Of a stretch of DNA of 64,000 bases, positions 56,341 through 64,000 are shown piece by piece. Source of the stretch: Isochrysis galbana (lineage: Eukaryota > Haptophyta > Isochrysidales > Isochrysidaceae); NCBI GenBank assembly GCA_018136815.1, contig CM030933.1:3273144-3337143 (forward strand). Reading direction: 5' to 3'. Position 1 is the stretch's first letter. Every line of letters begins with the position of its first letter. Under the pieces are notes generated by a model. It made no database searches and had not been told where the DNA came from. It saw only the letters and a list, made by a program, of their open reading frames with translations. The position numbers and the translations under genes were made by a program.

Positions 56341-58098
56341 ATGGACTGGCGCAGCGAGATCTCCGGTATCATCGCTCAGACTGAGCGCAATCTCGGCTCC
56401 CGCCGCGCCGCCGCAGGCCTCTACCGCTCTCCCAGAGCCGCCAGCGCTGCTGAGGCTTCCTTCTTCGGTCCTCTCGGCTCTCACACTTCTTTCAGGGCGA
56501 GGATCCCCACTCCTTCCAAGGGAGTCGAAGGCTGTACAGCGGGAGATGCAGCCGAAGCACCCACAGAACCTCTCCTCCCGCGCGCCCGGCCGCCCAGTGC
56601 CTCACAACACCTTGTCGATAGCTTACGCTATGAGATTGACGTGAGGCAGACAGTGAGTGCCGAGCAGATTGAAGCGCTTCGCGAGGAGCTCGCGGCAGGG
56701 CTGGTTGAGGTGGAGCGCCGGTCTGTTGATCTCACGAATGATCTCCAGGCAATGCTCAAGGCGGCCATTGAGGGCGAGCGACAGTTGCGCGCCAGCACAG
56801 AGCAGACGGTGAGTCGGCTCGACGCCTCGCTCACCGCCACACGCAAGGAGATCCTTGACCTCATCGGCGATGGGCAAGCGACCGCACTGGAGCACTCGGA
56901 GGTGCTCCGCCGGGTGGAGCAAGAACTGGTTGCTTTCAAGCTGGATCTCGAGGTGCGGCTGGCCGAGGAGTCGAAGCAGCTCTCTGTGCTTGCCGAGCGC
57001 CAAAGAGCTACGGCGTCCGAGATCGAGCTCGCCACTGCCGGCGAGACCATTGGCCGCATCAAGGAGCTGGAGAGCGCGCTGCTTCAGGAGCGCGGGCTGC
57101 GAAAAGCGCTCGAAGAGGAGGTGTCTGCGCTGCGCACCGACCGCAGTGCGCTGGTGGCCGAGGTGACGGACTGTGTGCTGCGCGAGACGGCACTCTCAGG
57201 CGGCGGGATCACCGCGGTGGCCGCACTTGAAGACAAGGTCAAGGAGTGCGGTCGGCTTATCCTGCGAATGGGGGGAGACCTGATGGAAGAGGCGAAGCGA
57301 CGGCAGGCGCTCGAGGCCGAGGCGCACGAGCTGAGGATGCGCCTCTCCAGCGTGGAAGCGGTGGCGCGATCGCCCCTCGGCATGCCCCCGTTGCCGCCTG
57401 CGTATGTAGGCATGGCTCCCGACATGTACCCCATCGCGCCTTTGCCCGGAGCATCCGACGCCGTCTCACCACCTGGCAGTCTACCCGGCGCAGCCTTCCC
57501 GTGGCCGCCGTATGGCAACCGGCAGGCTTCCTTCGAGCTCTCTGGCCTCAGCGCTTCCATAGACCCGGGCATGGCAACCTCTTGTGCCGCGAGCTCCGCC
57601 GCCGCCGCCGCCGCGGGCCACATGCGCGACTTGCAGTCGATGGGTCTGGCGCCTCAAACTTCGCAAGCGGGCAGCTCTTCGGGCCGCACGCCGGGCGCAG
57701 CGGAGGTCCTCGGCTCGATGAGTTCGGGTCGCGGGGGTGAAATGCCCCCCGTCCGGCCAGAGGGCATGGCGAGCACATGGAGCCCTGCCAAGGATGCCGC
57801 CATCGACGAACGGCTGTCGCGGATGGCTGTGCCGCCCCAGGACCCGCTCTCTGCCTCATCGTCATACGCACAGCTTGTTGCAAAGGGCATCGCCCCGCCG
57901 CTAAGCTCTGGTGGCTCAATATCCACTCCGCCGCCCAGTGGGGAGCCGTCGTCGTCGAGCTTGGGCGACCGGCGGCACGGCGGGGCGCCTTCTTCCGCGT
58001 CGGCACTCCGTATGACACGCGAACAGCTTGACGCTCGGGTGCAGCAGATCCTAGGCAAGCATGGCGCCATGAGCACAGCCTTGCCTCCACGGAGTTGA
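56341..58098 (+). CDS. Coiled-coil protein of unknown function (585 aa)
   Basis: The ATG at 56341 (MDWRSEISGIIAQTERNLGS) directly follows the C/T tract. The frame is open upstream only through low complexity, so I take this start. Residues ~95-345 are a long heptad-rich coiled coil (VDSLRYEIDVRQTVSAEQIE, LREELAAGLVEVERR, LEDKVKECGRLILRMGGDL). A Pro/Gly/Ala/Ser-rich disordered half follows, then a conserved-looking basic end (MTREQLDARVQQILGKHGAM). Charge and length suggest a cytoskeletal or basal-body component, which is a guess. No intron seen. A possible AATAAA-like polyadenylation signal lies at ~58323. Confidence 0.8.
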   Translation: MDWRSEISGIIAQTERNLGSRRAAAGLYRSPRAASAAEASFFGPLGSHTSFRARIPTPSKGVEGCTAGDAAEAPTEPLLPRARPPSASQHLVDSLRYEIDVRQTVSAEQIEALREELAAGLVEVERRSVDLTNDLQAMLKAAIEGERQLRASTEQTVSRLDASLTATRKEILDLIGDGQATALEHSEVLRRVEQELVAFKLDLEVRLAEESKQLSVLAERQRATASEIELATAGETIGRIKELESALLQERGLRKALEEEVSALRTDRSALVAEVTDCVLRETALSGGGITAVAALEDKVKECGRLILRMGGDLMEEAKRRQALEAEAHELRMRLSSVEAVARSPLGMPPLPPAYVGMAPDMYPIAPLPGASDAVSPPGSLPGAAFPWPPYGNRQASFELSGLSASIDPGMATSCAASSAAAAAAGHMRDLQSMGLAPQTSQAGSSSGRTPGAAEVLGSMSSGRGGEMPPVRPEGMASTWSPAKDAAIDERLSRMAVPPQDPLSASSSYAQLVAKGIAPPLSSGGSISTPPPSGEPSSSSLGDRRHGGAPSSASALRMTREQLDARVQQILGKHGAMSTALPPRS

Positions 58099-58459
58099 GT
58101 GGACAGTGATCGTTGCCGACGGCTAGGTGGTGGTGCTAGAGTGGGCCGGTCCGTGTGCTTGAGTGTGAGTGCGTGGTTGTCGCAGCGTGTTTTGTGTTTG
58201 GTGGAAAACTGCCAAGTCGCACCTCAAGCTCAGCCGAGACCTATCTTGCGCTGTTACTAACCTAGTGTGATGTATATAACTTATGAGCTTGGAGCTCGCC
58301 ATATCCATATACCATGACCATGAATAAAACAATCTTAAAAACTAACCGCTACTTGCACGGCGTAAGCCAGATTGCCTGTGCAACTCCTACTCCTAACTAC
58401 CCTCATCTTGGACTTAACCCCGCATGCCCCATTCTCTGACTTCATGTTTCATGTCACTT

Positions 58460-60390
58460 GCTTTCAACTATCAGTAAACTGATAGGGTCATGGAGCGCGC
58501 GCCGCCTCCCGCACTCGCTGCCGCCGCCCTCGCCGCGATAGACGAAGCACTCATGGACACCCCCATGTCGCCGAAGCGACCGCGTCAAGACGACCCGCCC
58601 GACCAGGTGGGCGCAGGAGCCAACGGGCTGCGCCCCGGCATCACCAAGAACAGAGCGACCAAAGCCGGCATGCTGGCAGCAGCCAGCATGCAGCACACAC
58701 ACCTCACCCTCCACAGCCTCCCCAGTCACACCACACCAGCTGGACGATCCATCAGGGAAGGCCCCCGGGCCTGGCCCCTACACAGCCGCGATACCGCCCT
58801 CGTGCTCCGGCACGAGGGGCCGGACCGGCGCCATTCTAGACATGACTCCCTTGGGGGAATGTCGCAACAAACCGTTGCAGCAGGCATGCAACAAGTCTTG
58901 ACCCCCAGGGAGGGAGACATCAGCACCAATGGAGACGTCAGGAGAGGGGGACCCCCCAACACCAAGAGGAGGCGAGACCGCGAGCACGCCACGAGCGCGC
59001 GAGAGGCTGGAAGGGCAGAAGCCCAAGAGACCCAACAACACAGACAAGCATACGAACAAGGGCCAACAGAAGGCCCAAACAACCCAACAACCCAAAGAGG
59101 AGACACTGGCAAGAGGGCCACACCGTACCCCCTGGGCCCCATAGAGACGAGGCCTTTTGAGAGACTAACCGCGCCCCCCACCCCGGCTACCCAGGTGGCC
59201 TTACTTGACGAGGATCTAGAACCAGAAGAGGAAGCAGAATTCCCAGCGTACCAAAAAATCATCATTGTCTTCACACCCTACGAGCGCGGCCACAAAACCA
59301 AGGACGAAGAGGTCCTCGGCGCTATAGCAGCGCATCTCAACAAGCTAGAGGGCGTAGACCTCGAGCCCGACTTCCTCTCCAAGAGCGCCTCTGGCCCATG
59401 GGAGATCCTCGTCACGGCGGACTGCGCCAACCAGTTCCGCGAGAAATTCAAAGACGTGGCGGACTTTCGCAACGCGGGCATCCCATGCCCAATTGCGGTC
59501 AAGTACCAAACGCTGGACGAAAAATTCAAGGAGATACCGCGAGCGTCTAATAAGGCGCTAGCCAGCGCTTTCAAGGACGCCGCGGCGCACCTAGTAGTGC
59601 GGAACTACAAGTTCGAATTAAAAAGCTTCATAACCATCAGCACGCTGGCCAAGGCGGTCGAGAACCAAGGCTTCTTTTTCGTTCAAGGAAATCAGGAGCG
59701 CACCAAGATCCTCACAAAGGAGGGGGTCCTAGTGACTCAAGGCAAAAAAGAGGTGTACCACCTATATGTGACTCCAAAACAAGGCTCGTTCGCCTCCTTC
59801 GACTTCCCGCGCAAAATCTTGCTCACCATCGACGGGGCCCCATATCCTATTGAGTACGCCGTCCGAAACTGCCGCGAGCTCGGCGGGGACATCAAGAACC
59901 TCAGCATCCACGCGGGGCCAAAGGGGTGCAAAGGATACAATAAAGGGTACGCCCAAGCGTTTCACCCCCCCCTACGCATCTGCTACTGCGAAGAGGAGAA
60001 AGCCGCGCGCCTCGAGCGTGAGGAACGTAAGCGCACGGCGCCACCGAAGAGGACCATCCAAGAGGCCCTGAACCCCGATGCCCCGGAGCTCTGCAAACGC
60101 TTCCCAAACGGGAAGTGCCCCATGAACATTAAGGGCAAGGCATGCAACCGATCGCACGAGCACCCGGGCGCATGGAAAGACGGCATGTGTACGATCGTGT
60201 GCGCATTCCCGCGCGCAAGCGCCGGACCACCCGGAAAGCAGCCTAAGGGCGGCTTCTGCGCCTTAGGCGCCGACTGCCGCTACCTCCACAAGTGCGTTCA
60301 ACTCGCCCATCGCACGACACACTCTAACTCCCTAATCGTATACGCGTTCATCTTCAACCCCACGCTTGGATACCCAGGTGAAGGACACCT
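58460..60390 (+). mobile_element. LINE copy, plus strand: 5' end and ORF1
   Basis: Starts with a stem-loop (ctatcagt-aa-actgatag, 58468-58485) 4 nt before ATGGAGCG. ORF1 is intact to its zinc-finger end near 60294. The sequence then turns, somewhere in 60295-60390, into minus-strand LINE DNA, so this copy lacks its 3' half. Confidence 0.75.
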
Positions 60391-60706
60391 TTGTCTTCTG
60401 CGTAGCTCGACCGCCTTCGCGAGGAGGATCGAAGATACTTTCCTTTTGGATTCCGTCCAAGTGGATAGCTTGTCCCCGGCGTCCTCTCCCGGATGGACCG
60501 GGTATAGTCTCCTCCAGAGGAGGTCGATCATCTCTCGGGTCTCCGGGTCTTCTAATACCTCCAAAGGTATCTTGGCCTCTATCTCTGTTGCCCTCCGTGG
60601 GGGGGCAATAGCGAAAGTCGCTACTACCGGGTGGTGGTCCGACGCCGCTAGGCCCGTGAAAAGCTTAAGATCTATGTATGCCTTGTGCCATCTCCACGTG
60701 GAGTAG
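58490..60706 (+). CDS. LINE ORF1 protein with CCCH-type zinc fingers
   Basis: 738-codon ORF, but homology to the minus-strand ORF1 ends at ~60294 (CRYLHKC), so the last ~135 codons are read-through into inverted LINE DNA. N-terminus MERAPPPALAAAA and a Gln/Pro/Arg-rich half. A globular part (~255-500) follows: YQKIIIVFTPYERG, GPWEILVTADCANQFREKF, GNQERTKILTKEGVL. Then the family motif GPKGCKGYNKGYAQAF..CYC, and Cys/His clusters CKRFPNGKCPMNIKGKACNRSH and FCALGADCRYLH. Same layout as the ORF1 at 61355-62881, with low sequence identity. RNA-binding chaperone function is expected for ORF1. Confidence 0.8.
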   Translation: MERAPPPALAAAALAAIDEALMDTPMSPKRPRQDDPPDQVGAGANGLRPGITKNRATKAGMLAAASMQHTHLTLHSLPSHTTPAGRSIREGPRAWPLHSRDTALVLRHEGPDRRHSRHDSLGGMSQQTVAAGMQQVLTPREGDISTNGDVRRGGPPNTKRRRDREHATSAREAGRAEAQETQQHRQAYEQGPTEGPNNPTTQRGDTGKRATPYPLGPIETRPFERLTAPPTPATQVALLDEDLEPEEEAEFPAYQKIIIVFTPYERGHKTKDEEVLGAIAAHLNKLEGVDLEPDFLSKSASGPWEILVTADCANQFREKFKDVADFRNAGIPCPIAVKYQTLDEKFKEIPRASNKALASAFKDAAAHLVVRNYKFELKSFITISTLAKAVENQGFFFVQGNQERTKILTKEGVLVTQGKKEVYHLYVTPKQGSFASFDFPRKILLTIDGAPYPIEYAVRNCRELGGDIKNLSIHAGPKGCKGYNKGYAQAFHPPLRICYCEEEKAARLEREERKRTAPPKRTIQEALNPDAPELCKRFPNGKCPMNIKGKACNRSHEHPGAWKDGMCTIVCAFPRASAGPPGKQPKGGFCALGADCRYLHKCVQLAHRTTHSNSLIVYAFIFNPTLGYPGEGHLCLLRSSTAFARRIEDTFLLDSVQVDSLSPASSPGWTGYSLLQRRSIISRVSGSSNTSKGILASISVALRGGAIAKVATTGWWSDAARPVKSLRSMYALCHLHVE

Positions 60707-61380
60707 TATTCCGCGGCGTATACCCGATCTATCCTCGTGTGGGTCTGATGCCCGCACCTCGTGTATTGGTCCCTAAGGCCCGGATTTACCAGTAATTGGA
60801 TGTCCGTGAGCCCATGTGTGGCGAGCGCCCTCGCGAGGGCTCTGCCTCCCGAATTTGCGTAAGGGGTCGCTCCCGCGATGGACCGGGTATCTCTACGTAT
60901 GCTCTCCACGCAATTGAAGTCGCCCGCTAATATAGTGTGAGAAAGTATTTCCGGCGTCTCGTGTAGCTTTTTGATGTCTTCTTTTCGCTTATTAGGTTGA
61001 GAATTAAGATACACAGAGGAGAAAGCTATCGTTTCATGCCCGATTTTTGCCTTTACTACTACCAGCCTCCCCGGGATAACTACCGACCAAGATTCTACTA
61101 CTACGTCGCTTCTGTCTCTTCTAATGGCTATCGCCACTCCGCTTCCCGGGTCGCCCCTGGTTGCGGGAGTTTGAAACCAGTCCCACCCTAGGGACCGGGC
61201 CAAGTTTCGCACCTTCAAGTGCCATCCATCGGAGTAATGATGCAATTCTTGCGCATAAAGGATGTGGACTCCTCCTAATCTCGCTTGCGCTAGCGTAGAT
61301 GCTAATTTATGTTTTGCTCCATTCAAATTGTATGTCGCAATCTTAAGATCACTATTATTCACCACGACGGTACAGGCAAC
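60298..61380 (-). CDS. LINE ORF2 N-terminus: AP-type endonuclease (3' truncated)
   Basis: Minus-strand frame opens after a TAA at 61383-61381. Endonuclease motifs: LKIATYNLNGAK, AQELHHYSDGW (catalytic Glu), VAIAIRRD, VYLNSQ, ILAGDFNC (Asp-x-Asn), RIDRVYAAEYY and SDHHPVVATFAI (Ser-Asp-His). All key positions are present. Coding similarity ends at ~60390 before reverse transcriptase is reached. No ATG is near the start; the first codons are GTT GCC TGT ACC GTC GTG GTG, overlapping the ORF1 stop. Cuts target DNA to prime reverse transcription in intact elements. This copy cannot be autonomous. Confidence 0.88.
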   Translation of the reverse strand, partial: VACTVVVNNSDLKIATYNLNGAKHKLASTLAQARLGGVHILYAQELHHYSDGWHLKVRNLARSLGWDWFQTPATRGDPGSGVAIAIRRDRSDVVVESWSVVIPGRLVVVKAKIGHETIAFSSVYLNSQPNKRKEDIKKLHETPEILSHTILAGDFNCVESIRRDTRSIAGATPYANSGGRALARALATHGLTDIQLLVNPGLRDQYTRCGHQTHTRIDRVYAAEYYSTWRWHKAYIDLKLFTGLAASDHHPVVATFAIAPPRRATEIEAKIPLEVLEDPETREMIDLLWRRLYPVHPGEDAGDKLSTWTESKRKVSSILLAKAVELRRRQRCPSPGYPSVGLKMNAYTIRELECVVRWAS

Positions 61381-62881
61381 TTACTCCGTTCACGCAGTAC
61401 CCTGGATAAGCCTTATTAGGTTTCAGATTGCACTTGACCATACAATTTTGTTTACCCGTGGCGGGGTCCTTTACCCAACATCCGGGGATGTCATGGCTGG
61501 AAGAGCATTGGACGATTTGTCGCCCCTTCATGCGATTATTTTTGCATTCGCCTGCCATGAATCGACGGCACGGTGCCGCCGCTCCAAGACCCATTAGGGC
61601 CCTGTAGTCCATGGCGTTGCTTACTTCGCGTTGGCGTTTGCGCTGCTCCGCTTTCGCCTTGTCTTGTTCGCACGTGCATTGGCGAAAGCTGACTTGGTTC
61701 TTGCGTAGATATGAGATAGCCCAGGGCTTATCGTATCCTTTGCACCCGCCCGGGGCGCCGTGTATGGCAATGTCGCCGTCCGGTGTTACGCATTCCACCG
61801 ATGAGCGGACCGCGTAGTCCAAGTTGAAGTTTTCCCCGTCATCGAGGGTCACGTGGAAGGTTCGAGGAAAGCGATGGCCCAGGGCGGTGGTGTCTGTGTA
61901 TACGTAGAAGTGCCAAATTGGACGTTTACCGGCTTCTACCTTAGTGATCCCTTCGAGCGTGGTCTTGACTCGCTGTTGATTGCCCCTAAGGACATGGAAG
62001 CCTTCACGCTCCAATGCACTGGCCAGATGCCGAGTTTTAGTTTTGTATGCCTTAATCGGATCGAATATGCGAAATACGATGTAGGTGGCGACCTCTTTGA
62101 GAGAGGACCTGATAGCGCTAGATTTGCGGGGAGCTGAGTCGGCTATCGTGCCATAGGTGACTCCAAACTCATGCGGGACTCCCGAGAGTACCGTTTGAAG
62201 TTTGTCGCCATAAGCGGCCTTGAATTGGTCGTGAGCATCGTCGTCGACGTAGAAAATCCATGGGCCCTTTCGGCCCTTGTCCATCCCATCTGGCGTGGCA
62301 TCTAGGCCCTCTAGCCTAGAGAGAAGAAACTTCATGAACGTGGCTACATCCTCACTTTTAATGTCCTTTTTGTCTTCAGCTAGTTGCGCTAGCTGAATGA
62401 AAAAGGGTGTGTCTTCGGGTTCCTCTTCTTCATCCATTGGAGGGGGAGCGAGTTGGGTGGTGTTGGTGGGAGTCCCTTTGGGATCCGACTGTGGGTCGGC
62501 CCGCTTGCGCGACAGCTGTTGCGGTTGTTGTTGGGCTGGCTGCTTCAGAGCTTGTTGGGCTGGCTCCTTCAGTTTGTTCCCATGCGTGGCTTCTGCATAC
62601 GACTTGGGCGCATGGGTTGTTTGTTGGTTGGTGGGAGCAAAAGCTCCAAGGATTGATTGTTGTGTCAAGTGCCCGCCCCCGAGGGGTGCACTGCTGGTAG
62701 GAGTTACCACCATGGGGGTGGCAGCAATGCTGCCACCCACCATGGGGAGTCCTTGATTGGGTGGCGAGACGGTGGAGCTGGGCGGCTGAGCCAGTTGCTG
62801 GCTCTGTTGCTCTGCAGGGAACAGGGCACGGCCTGTTCCCTGCTTCTGGGGCTGGTGAGGAGGCGAGGGTGGCGGAGCCAT
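61355..62881 (-). CDS. LINE ORF1 protein, minus-strand copy
   Basis: Open from 62950. The ATG at 62881 (MAPPPSPPHQPQKQGTGRAL) is internal to the family start, since other copies begin ~40 codons earlier with MERA; this copy is therefore 5' truncated at ~62915. Gln/Pro-rich N-terminal half, globular centre (PWIFYVDDDAHDQFKAAYGD, LRGNQQRVKTTLEGI), the motif APGGCKGYDKPWAISYL..CTC, then Cys/His clusters CRRFMAGECKNNRMKGRQIV..CSSSH and YCVNGVSCLYRRGE before TAA at 61357-61355. Overlaps the ORF2 frame by about 26 nt. Confidence 0.82.
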   Translation of the reverse strand: MAPPPSPPHQPQKQGTGRALFPAEQQSQQLAQPPSSTVSPPNQGLPMVGGSIAATPMVVTPTSSAPLGGGHLTQQSILGAFAPTNQQTTHAPKSYAEATHGNKLKEPAQQALKQPAQQQPQQLSRKRADPQSDPKGTPTNTTQLAPPPMDEEEEPEDTPFFIQLAQLAEDKKDIKSEDVATFMKFLLSRLEGLDATPDGMDKGRKGPWIFYVDDDAHDQFKAAYGDKLQTVLSGVPHEFGVTYGTIADSAPRKSSAIRSSLKEVATYIVFRIFDPIKAYKTKTRHLASALEREGFHVLRGNQQRVKTTLEGITKVEAGKRPIWHFYVYTDTTALGHRFPRTFHVTLDDGENFNLDYAVRSSVECVTPDGDIAIHGAPGGCKGYDKPWAISYLRKNQVSFRQCTCEQDKAKAEQRKRQREVSNAMDYRALMGLGAAAPCRRFMAGECKNNRMKGRQIVQCSSSHDIPGCWVKDPATGKQNCMVKCNLKPNKAYPGYCVNGVSCLYRRGE

Positions 62882-62917
62882 GTCGACGTCGGTGTCTGGC
62901 GGGGAGCTAAACCCCAC

Positions 62918-64000
62918 GTGGACGAAGTTATGGAACAAGTTAGAGTGCAACGCCGTGCATAATGTATTCAGAGACTACGACGCATCAACGCCCTATAGCA
63001 AAGAGGAGTGCTCACAATACCTCAAAAACAATGATACATACATACACTTTCAGGGAGAATATATCCCGAGAGACAAATTCTTAGGGACATGGGACACAGT
63101 AGTGAACCACGCCGTGGAGATGTTAGCGGCGCTAACAAACCCAACGGAAAGAGAAACCACGACACCCCAAAGAGAGATCGAGGAGCACAAAGACCCCAAA
63201 GAAACCCACACGAGAATACACATAAGCCGAGACGGCAACTACTTTATCGAATCCAAAGGCACATGGCACGAAGCAGAGCTTTCATACCTGGGTACACCCA
63301 TAATAGGCGAAAGGCTAACCAACGCCCCCGCACATTTGGACCCCTCCCCACCGGCAAAATGGGGGGAAGGATACAAATCCAACAAGAGGCTCGAGTACCC
63401 CCTGGCGGACGAGTATACACTTGACGGGAGCACGCCACTGGACGAAATGGGAGTGGATCAGCTAACGCGAGCACTACAACAAACAGACGGCAAACGCAGA
63501 CGCCTAACGGGCCCCGAAAACTGGGCGCAACGTTTGCCGATACCCGAAAACACCTGGGAGCACTTGGCCACACTATACACTTCCCCGCTGATGACAGCGA
63601 GGGACACGCACCTCCACTTCAAACATCTCACCCACCGACGGATAGGCACCTACAACCGCTTCGCAGATAGAGACAAAACGTGCCGCATGTGCAAGGCGGA
63701 ATATGAGTCCTCCACTCATCTGGGCGAATGCCCGAGAATAGTCAAAATACTAGAGACGCTCGACAAGCTCGCGCGATTTGTACCCAGGAAAGATAGAAGC
63801 AGAGAGGAGGTCATCATAGATAACCTTTTCATGCACCCCGGGGGCGAATCACCAAGATCACATACTATACTATACACTCTTGCATGGAGATACATCATAA
63901 CAGACTTCTACAGAATACACTACGATGATATCGAATTCTCGGAAGAATCGGTGCTGATAAGAACATTGGACAGATACACAACACTAAGCAAGGCTCTACT
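62918..64000 (+). CDS. LINE ORF2 C-terminal region, plus strand, runs off the window
   Basis: Reading from 62921 (TGG ACG AAG...) the frame stays open to the last base without a stop: WTKLWNKLECNAVHNVFRDY, YSKEECSQYLKN, a spacer of acidic/polar residues, WAQRLPIPENTWEHLA, then a zf-RVT-like cluster LTHRRIGTYNRFADRDKTCR..CKAEYESSTHLGECPR, and a conserved tail. No start codon is expected, since it is an internal fragment. It matches the decayed copy at 13765-14556. It begins exactly where the minus-strand ORF1 copy ends, at ~62915. Confidence 0.82.

Noticed and set aside
60290-62920. Twin-priming inversion of one LINE
   Set aside because: The plus and minus ORF1 sequences are diverged homologues rather than parts of one copy, so a single insertion with inversion does not fit.
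1-64000. tRNA, rRNA or CRISPR arrays
   Set aside because: No tRNA cloverleaf with an intact B box, no rRNA-like block and no short repeat-spacer series was seen. The tandem repeats have no unique spacers.

Overview
This is a nuclear contig from a GC-rich eukaryote. Evidence for that is GT-AG spliced genes (nudC, nucleoredoxin), a CHD-type chromatin remodeller, very large multidomain surface proteins, non-LTR retrotransposons (LINEs), long satellites and a 100-N assembly gap. The Ser-Pro-rich (pherophorin-like) block inside an animal-like G8/beta-helix receptor, and the mostly intron-poor genes, fit a unicellular alga such as a haptophyte or pelagophyte. That placement is inference, not proof.

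Layout. 1-13671: one open frame without introns, cut by the left edge, encoding a giant PKHD1L1/fibrocystin-like type I membrane protein (IPT, two G8/beta-helix blocks, LamG-like, furin-like, EGF, Pro-rich, TM, tail). 13765-14940: decayed LINE ORF2 (-). 15120-16790: iduronate-2-sulfatase-like gene (-) whose start is lost in low-complexity DNA. 16860-26030: about 73 tandem copies of a ~125-bp purine-strand satellite. 26030-28090: gene-poor DNA with hairpins. 28639-34497: CHD-like remodeller with CXXC, Tudor-like, PHD and chromodomains, cut by the gap and apparently split by a C17 homopolymer. 35216-36944: nudC (-), four exons. 37560-48200: mobile-element territory with an intact 19-bp target site duplication (TSD) element, an 18-bp TSD insertion that splits a reading frame, a long foldback, and one membrane-protein gene. 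48676-48993: small secreted Cys-rich protein (-). 49050-50445: GA minisatellite. 50700-52560: GTATAC-rich DNA, a broken gene and a LINE tail. 53225-54606: nucleoredoxin (two exons). 56341-58098: coiled-coil protein. 58460-64000: three LINE pieces in alternating orientation.

Two patterns stand out. First, most host genes with a visible 5' end are preceded by a long tract whose coding strand is almost pure C/T, whichever genomic strand the gene is on: the CHD gene, nudC, nucleoredoxin, the coiled-coil gene, the small secreted gene, and the sulfatase with its 9-kb satellite. Second, one LINE family left at least eight pieces here. Several share the ORF1 start MERA, and in three copies a small stem-loop lies 4-5 nt before the ATG. 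These give a self-consistent picture of the element although no complete copy, and no reverse-transcriptase core, is in the window.
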